From assembly GCF_900636825.1 (NCBI RefSeq), contig NZ_LR134318.1, positions 3,505,501 to 3,569,500 of the forward strand: a DNA stretch of 64,000 nt. The letters are read 5' to 3'. Shown piece by piece: positions 58,360 to 64,000 of this stretch. This stretch comes from Pseudomonas fluorescens. GTDB taxonomy: Bacteria; Pseudomonadota; Gammaproteobacteria; Pseudomonadales; Pseudomonadaceae. The translations under genes were made by a program, and so were the position numbers. The notes below the pieces were generated by a model. It made no database searches. It was given only the letters and a program-made list of their open reading frames with translations, and was not told the DNA's origin. Position 1 is the stretch's first letter. Every line of letters begins with the position of its first letter.

Positions 58360-59327
58360 TGCAGCACCTCCGGCCGCTCGACATCGACCCAGACAAATTT
58401 TTGCGGATCCAGACGTGCTTCCTGATCCAGACGATAGGCCACCAGCTTGCCGTACAGCACCGCGCTGTAATCCAGGCACGCGAGGTTAGGCCGGATCGGC
58501 TCGGGTTTGCCGCTGCGCCAGTAATGGCCGACGAAGAGCAACGGTTCGTCGACGCCATAGCGCAGCAGCGAGCTTCTTTCGCGCGAGGTCAGCGGCGTCT
58601 GCGCCACCGGCTCTGGCAGCGCATCAGGCTGGAAGACGATGTCGCCGTAGGTTTTCGGGTCGTCTTCCCAGAACTTGGTGCGGAAGAACGAACGCACCAG
58701 TCCGTCGCCGCTGGTCATGGTCAAACCGCCCGGCAGGCGCATGTCGGTGCCGCGCAGCAAGCGGTCGAACACGGTGCAGGCAAAGCTGCCCGGCACGGCC
58801 GAGGCTTGCAGAAAGTGTTCATCGATGCAGCCGTCGGGGAACAACGCGCGCAGCGGTTCGATCAGCCCCGCATCCCAACAGGCATGCACGACCCGGAAAC
58901 GCCCGGCATCGACAAACAGCGGCAGTTCGTAGAACCAGCGCTGAAAATCGTGCCAGTCGCCGGGATGATCTTCGAACTGGCTGAGGGTTTCGTGGAGCAG
59001 GCGCGCGTGGCGCGGCGTGTGTTCGCGCACGAACTGCTTGCCGCTGCCGGGTGGCGCCGGCGTGCCCCAGCCCAGAGCGTTGAATTCGTGGTTGCCCATG
59101 ATGCACAAGGCCTGGCCGGCCTCGACCATGTCGTGAACGATGTGCAGCGCCTCGCGAATGCGCGGGCCACGGTCGATGATGTCGCCGACAAACACGGCCA
59201 TGCGTGACGGATGCCGCCAGACCCCGCCCTGCTTGTGATAACCGAGGCGATCAAGCAAATGTTCGAGGGTCAGGGCGCATCCGTGCACGTCACCGATCAG
59301 GTCGTAACTGCGCGCGGGATCGAGCAT
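58356..59327 (-). CDS. PrpE/ApaH-like metallophosphoesterase
   Basis: A 323-residue calcineurin-like phosphatase. Metal motifs in order: YDLIGDVHGCALTLEHLL (D-x-H, about 8-25), FVGDIIDRGPRI (GDxxDRG, about 46-57), IMGNHEFNALGWG (GNHE, about 75-87), then later VHACWD and VGHYWRSG with His ligands. The pattern resembles serine/threonine phosphatases and diadenosine tetraphosphatases (PrpE). Substrate unknown. It overlaps both neighbours (nadK by TGATG and glpG by ATGA), so the three genes form a tightly coupled operon. Confidence 0.9.
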   Translation of the reverse strand: MLDPARSYDLIGDVHGCALTLEHLLDRLGYHKQGGVWRHPSRMAVFVGDIIDRGPRIREALHIVHDMVEAGQALCIMGNHEFNALGWGTPAPPGSGKQFVREHTPRHARLLHETLSQFEDHPGDWHDFQRWFYELPLFVDAGRFRVVHACWDAGLIEPLRALFPDGCIDEHFLQASAVPGSFACTVFDRLLRGTDMRLPGGLTMTSGDGLVRSFFRTKFWEDDPKTYGDIVFQPDALPEPVAQTPLTSRERSSLLRYGVDEPLLFVGHYWRSGKPEPIRPNLACLDYSAVLYGKLVAYRLDQEARLDPQKFVWVDVERPEVLQ

Positions 59328-60217
59328 CAGTCGCCTCCGCCCCCCAACTTGCTGCCCCAGCCGAGCTTCGTCCGGCAGACTTCATAGTAGTTGTGGTCCA
59401 GCGGATGAATCAGGCGCAGCTTCTGCGCTTTCTTGCTGACGGTGATGGTGTCGCCCGGCGCGCAGGTGAAATGGTTCTGCCCGTCGCAGGAGACTTGCGG
59501 ATAGATCTGCATGTTTTTCGACACGACGATTTTCAGCTCACTGTTGCCGTCGACCACAATTGGCCTGCTCGACAACATATGGGGATACATCGGCACAATC
59601 ACAATGGCGTCGAGCTTGGGATGCATGATCGGCCCGCCGGCAGACAGCGCATAAGCGGTGGAGCCGGTCGGGGTGGCAACGATCAGGCCGTCAGCCTTTT
59701 GGCTGCAGACGAACTGGCCGTCGATGTACAGCTCGAACTCGATCATTCGCGTCGATTTGCCGGGGTGCAGCACCACGTCGTTGAGCGCATCGCCCTGGCC
59801 GATGGCCTCGGCATGCCGGCGCACTTCGGCTTGCAGGAGGAAGCGGTTTTCCACCAGATAATGGCCATCGAGGACCTTGGCAACTTCGACTTCCAGCTCG
59901 TCCGGGCGAATATCGGTCAGGAACCCGAGGCTGCCACGGTTTATGCCGAGCACCGGGATATTGTGTTTGGCCAGCGCTCGGGCAGCGCCGAGCAGGCTGC
60001 CGTCGCCGCCGACGACAATGACCATGTCGCAGACTTCACCGAGCATCTTGCGCGACGAGGTTTGCAGGCCATGACCGGGCAGCACTTCAGCGATGGTGTC
60101 TTCGAGGATCACATGCAGGTGACGATCGAGCAGAAAGCGTTTCAGTCGGCGGACGGTATCCAGCACCTGGGAACTGCCCAGGCGTCCGATGATGCCGATA
60201 TTACGAAATTGCTCCAT
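59327..60217 (-). CDS. nadK: NAD kinase
   Basis: A 296-residue enzyme that phosphorylates NAD to NADP. The GGDGS motif (VVGGDGSLLGAARAL, about 66-80), the NE/D loop GINRGSLGFLTDI (about 88-100) and the diacylglycerol-kinase-like catalytic segment TPTGSTAYALSAGGPIMHP (about 173-191) are all present, and the length is typical. The start at 60217 (MEQFRNIGIIGRLG) matches homologues; an upstream frame adds 12 residues without support. It is the first gene of the nadK-phosphoesterase-glpG run and divergent from the DUF1853 gene. Confidence 0.97.
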   Translation of the reverse strand: MEQFRNIGIIGRLGSSQVLDTVRRLKRFLLDRHLHVILEDTIAEVLPGHGLQTSSRKMLGEVCDMVIVVGGDGSLLGAARALAKHNIPVLGINRGSLGFLTDIRPDELEVEVAKVLDGHYLVENRFLLQAEVRRHAEAIGQGDALNDVVLHPGKSTRMIEFELYIDGQFVCSQKADGLIVATPTGSTAYALSAGGPIMHPKLDAIVIVPMYPHMLSSRPIVVDGNSELKIVVSKNMQIYPQVSCDGQNHFTCAPGDTITVSKKAQKLRLIHPLDHNYYEVCRTKLGWGSKLGGGGD

Positions 60218-60332
60218 GGGACCTCTGCGGACAATCGAAAACGCGAAAAACACGATTATGGGCGAAAGCCTGCGATAGACAAAATCCTTTCAGCCTCAAG
60301 GGCGTGCTCGCGTTTAAGGCTATGCTCGCAAG

Positions 60333-61283
60333 ATGATCGTATTTCCTGACTTGCTCCAGTTGCCCCATCAATTACGCCACCCGGAAGTGCGGGATCTGGC
60401 CTGGGTGATTCTCGCCCCGCCCATGCTCGCCACCACGCCGTGGCCGCAACGCCATCCCCTGGCCGGAAGCGACTGGGTCAACGATCCGCATCGCCTGGAA
60501 CAATGGTTGCGCCAGCTCGACCGCGACAGTTATGGCTTGCTGCAATGGTTGTTGCAGGCGCGCACGCGGCGTCTGGGTCTGTATTACGAGCGGCTGTGGC
60601 AGTTCGCCGTGGAGCATGCTCCGGGCATTGAACTGATCGCGGCCAACCTGCCGATCCGTCGCGAGGGCCATACCCTCGGTGAGCTGGACATGTTGCTGCG
60701 TGACCGCGACGGTGTGCATCACCTGGAACTGGCGATCAAGCTCTATCTCGGCCCGCAGGATGGCGACGGCAACGATCCGGCGCAGTGGTTGGGGCCGGGT
60801 TGTCATGATCGACTGGACCGCAAACTCGCGCATCTGGCGCAACATCAGTTGCCGATTTCGGCACGTCCGGAAAGCCGCGAAGTGCTGGCGGCGCTGGACA
60901 TCGAGACGTTCACCGCGCAGTTGTGGCTTGGCGGTTATCTGCTGTACCCGTGGCCGGGGCAGGCGGCATCACCGCAAGGCGTGCATCCGCAGCATTTGCG
61001 CGGCAGCTGGCTGCATCAGAAGGACTGGCCGGCGTTCGTCGCGCAACGCCCGGCCGGACGCTGGCAACCCCTGCCCCGCCACGCCTGGCTGGCGCCGGCG
61101 CATTACCCGGCGGATCAGGTCTGGGCGGATGAGCATTTGCGCTTGTGGCTGGAGGATCTGCCAGCGCTGGCCCCGGCGCAATTGATGGTGCGGTTGACCG
61201 AGAATGCGCAGGGCGAATGGGAAGAGGCTGAGCGGTTGTTTCTGGTGGCCGATCTTTGGCCGAATGTGCCGGGGCAGGGCTGA
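60333..61283 (+). CDS. DUF1853 family protein
   Basis: A 316-residue conserved gammaproteobacterial protein (HPEVRDLAWVILAPPML at the N-terminus; a GLYYERLWQFAVEHAPGIEL segment about 82-101; GELDMLLRD and LELAIKLYLG about 116-137). The E...D/ExK-like spacing (ELDMLLRD...ELAIKLYL) is reminiscent of a PD-(D/E)XK nuclease core, a relationship I believe has been proposed for this family, but I cannot confirm it. The function is unknown. It is divergent from nadK with a 115-bp spacer. Confidence 0.85.
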   Translation: MIVFPDLLQLPHQLRHPEVRDLAWVILAPPMLATTPWPQRHPLAGSDWVNDPHRLEQWLRQLDRDSYGLLQWLLQARTRRLGLYYERLWQFAVEHAPGIELIAANLPIRREGHTLGELDMLLRDRDGVHHLELAIKLYLGPQDGDGNDPAQWLGPGCHDRLDRKLAHLAQHQLPISARPESREVLAALDIETFTAQLWLGGYLLYPWPGQAASPQGVHPQHLRGSWLHQKDWPAFVAQRPAGRWQPLPRHAWLAPAHYPADQVWADEHLRLWLEDLPALAPAQLMVRLTENAQGEWEEAERLFLVADLWPNVPGQG

Positions 61284-61345
61284 TGTTTTTATGGTGTTTG
61301 TGCCGGCCCCATCGCTAGCAGGGCTAGCGATTGGGGCCGATGCGA

Positions 61346-62629
<1,284 letters not shown>

Positions 62630-62675
62630 CGCAACAGCCTTGTTCAAATGTAGTTTTCAGAGCGTTCAGGATACC

Positions 62676-62798
62676 TGTGGCGAGGGAGCTTGCTCCCGCT
62701 CGGCTGCGCAGCAGTCGCAAGTCCGTCGCACACGGTGTGTCAGTAGAATGCAGAGGGGCCCGCTTCGCGACCCAGCGGGAGCAAGCTCCCTCGCCACA
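62676..62798. repeat. REP element (GCGAGGGAGC type)
   Basis: TGTGGCGAGGGAGCTTGCTC at the left and its complement ending GCAAGCTCCCTCGCCACA at the right enclose a 123-bp imperfect palindrome. This is a common fluorescent-group Pseudomonas REP. It separates arsB from the FMN reductase gene. Confidence 0.9.
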
Positions 62799-62815
62799 AG
62801 GGTTCTCAGGCTGGC

Positions 62816-63373
62816 CTATTTCTTGTGTTGCTCTACGAACAGCCCGTACGCATCGATAAATTTCTGCAGGAACGGTTTCACCGAATCGCTCAGCTTGCCC
62901 GCGTCATCAAACGCATTACCCGCGCCGCCCAGATAGGCTTCCGGCTGTTGCAGACAGTGGATATCAAGGAATACGAACGTCTGGCGCAGGTGCTGGTTGG
63001 CGCCGAAACCGCCGATGGCGCCAGGCGAAACGCTGATCACTGCGCCAGGCTTGCCGCTCCAGGCGCTCTTGCCGTAAGGACGGGAACCGACGTCGATGGC
63101 GTTCTTCAACGGTGCCGGGATCGAGCGGTTGTATTCGGGCGTGACAAACAGCACCGCGTCGGATGAAGCCACTTTCTGACGGAAAGTGCTGTAGGCTGCT
63201 GGCGGGGAATCGCCGTCGATGTCTTCGTTGTACAGCGGCAGGTCACCGATCTCGACGATCTCGAGCTTGAGATTGGCCGGTGCCAGTTCGGCAAGGGCCA
63301 GTGCCATTTTGCGATTGATCGATGCTTTGCGCAGGCTACCGACCACTACGGCGACGTTGTAGACATTGCTCAT
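62816..63373 (-). CDS. NADPH-dependent FMN reductase (ChrR/YieF-like)
   Basis: A 185-residue flavodoxin-fold reductase. Phosphate-binding loop VVVGSLRKASINRKMA (about 9-24), the TPEYNRSIPAPLKNAIDVGS segment (about 78-97) and GKPGAVISVSPGAIGGFGA (about 106-124) match the ChrR/YieF/NQO-like family, which reduces quinones, chromate or azo dyes. The loop reads GSLRKASINRK, as is typical. It is upstream of arsB on the same strand but separated by a REP element, so joint expression is uncertain. Confidence 0.92.
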   Translation of the reverse strand: MSNVYNVAVVVGSLRKASINRKMALALAELAPANLKLEIVEIGDLPLYNEDIDGDSPPAAYSTFRQKVASSDAVLFVTPEYNRSIPAPLKNAIDVGSRPYGKSAWSGKPGAVISVSPGAIGGFGANQHLRQTFVFLDIHCLQQPEAYLGGAGNAFDDAGKLSDSVKPFLQKFIDAYGLFVEQHKK

Positions 63374-63556
63374 GGAAGACTCTCGATGGTCCGTGGGAAG
63401 AGTCGCTAGTTATAGATGATCCGGTCACGGTTTCACCAGTGGTCTTCGGTTTTTCCTGCGGCAAGAATATTTTTTTCGTGTAAGAAAACTTACCGAGCTT
63501 GATGAAGGTCTACCAAGCCGCAAATCAAGCGTTTTATCTCCAGAGGTTCTAAGCAG

Positions 63557-63787
63557 ATGGCAGCAGTACTCGTCGGTCAGTTTCATGCAAGAGATGCGGA
63601 AGGCCGCGTTTATTCCGTGCATGAATTCCAGGAATCGAATCCGTCTGCAGACGGTTCCATTGGCTCGGAGCCGATTTACAGACTGGCCATTGGTGATCGG
63701 ATCAAAAAGATCAATGACCAGACGTTCGAACTGGTTCAGTCGGGCATCACCCTGACCCGTGAACCTGAGCCAATCGCCGCTTCATAA
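63557..63787 (+). CDS. Small conserved hypothetical protein
   Basis: A 76-residue protein (MAAVLVGQFHARDAEGRVYS at the start, then DGSIGSEPIYRLAIGDRIKK and INDQTFELVQSGITLTREPE). Beta-rich, without a signal peptide. It looks like a small pseudomonad protein of unknown function. AGAGGTTC lies before the ATG at 63557. A LysR-like gene follows at 63873. Confidence 0.82.
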   Translation: MAAVLVGQFHARDAEGRVYSVHEFQESNPSADGSIGSEPIYRLAIGDRIKKINDQTFELVQSGITLTREPEPIAAS

Positions 63788-63872
63788 CTGTGCGTTATGA
63801 GCAGAAGTCAGATGTGCAGACTTGGGGTAGGATTCAGCCACTGACCCCACCGGCTGAACATGGACTTCACGC

Positions 63873-64000
63873 ATGCGTTTACGCCACATAGAAGTGATTC
63901 AGGCGCTTTTGCAGACCGGTCACCTGGGCACCGCCGCCGAATGGCTGCAGTTGCCGGTGACCGAAGTCGAAGAGCGTTTGCGTGAAGCCGAGAGTCAGTT
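63873..64000 (+). CDS. LysR-like HTH regulator, N-terminal part
   Basis: Only 42 residues are inside the window: MRLRHIEVIQALLQTGHLGT, then AAEWLQLPVTEVEERLREAE. The layout (first helix with a HIEVIQALL core, then a turn at LGTAAEWLQL) is that of a LysR-type winged helix. The gene runs off the window, so the family is a cautious call. Confidence 0.6.
   Translation, partial: MRLRHIEVIQALLQTGHLGTAAEWLQLPVTEVEERLREAESQ

Overview
The window reads as a chromosomal segment of a fluorescent-group Pseudomonas (P. fluorescens/P. koreensis-like). Evidence: GC-rich codon use, several Pseudomonas-type REP palindromes (cores such as GTAGGAGCTGCCGAAGG and GGCGAGGGAGCTTGCTCCC), a galactose 1-dehydrogenase that closely resembles the classic P. 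fluorescens enzyme, and typical pseudomonad gene families. No rRNA, tRNA, CRISPR array, prophage or complete insertion sequence was recognised. The species assignment is an inference from recollected families, not from a search.

Layout. 1-10.1 kb: end of a lysine-rich repeat protein; a LysR regulator divergent from an SDR/NAD-binding/SnoaL-like operon; a decayed sulfatase fragment; an ArsR regulator and quinone oxidoreductase that carry near-identical operators; a large MscS-type channel. 10.1-16.4 kb: small secreted proteins, AraC regulator plus LysE exporter, a five-copy tandem REP array that has carried along an AraC gene tail, small acidic proteins, galactose dehydrogenase, an alcohol dehydrogenase remnant and a TrmK-like methyltransferase. 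16.4-31 kb: ycaC copy 1, a TonB siderophore receptor with a Fur-like box, an orphan molybdopterin subunit, a NemR/DJ-1/NemA electrophile-response locus with three matching operator sites, a hybrid histidine kinase, and ycaC copy 2, which abuts a frameshifted and truncated fic gene.

31-35 kb: a LacI-controlled catabolic operon (Gfo/Idh oxidoreductase, TIM-barrel isomerase, MFS permease with an apparently shortened helix) with an 18-bp perfect palindromic operator. 35-46 kb: a stress-type region of small hydrophilic proteins, M42 peptidase, RNase Z, YbdK ligase, an SDR carrying an unusual N-terminal extension, erythromycin-esterase-like protein, PL7 alginate lyase, KGG-motif protein, an orphan ClpP-like protease and a zinc alcohol dehydrogenase. 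46-53.5 kb: SCO/PCu(A)C copper-delivery pair, an orphan ABC binding protein, an LTA-synthase-like sulfatase and KatG. 53.5-64 kb: housekeeping genes: pepN, DUF2797, yeaC, a rhomboid protease-phosphoesterase-nadK overlapping run, DUF1853, arsB, an FMN reductase and the start of a LysR-like gene.

No obviously new multi-gene defence or biosynthetic system was found. The most informative signals are the operator sets (ArsR, NemR, LacI), the duplicated ycaC block with its break into fic, the REP/AraC tandem array, and several small gene remnants visible only by reading unannotated stretches.
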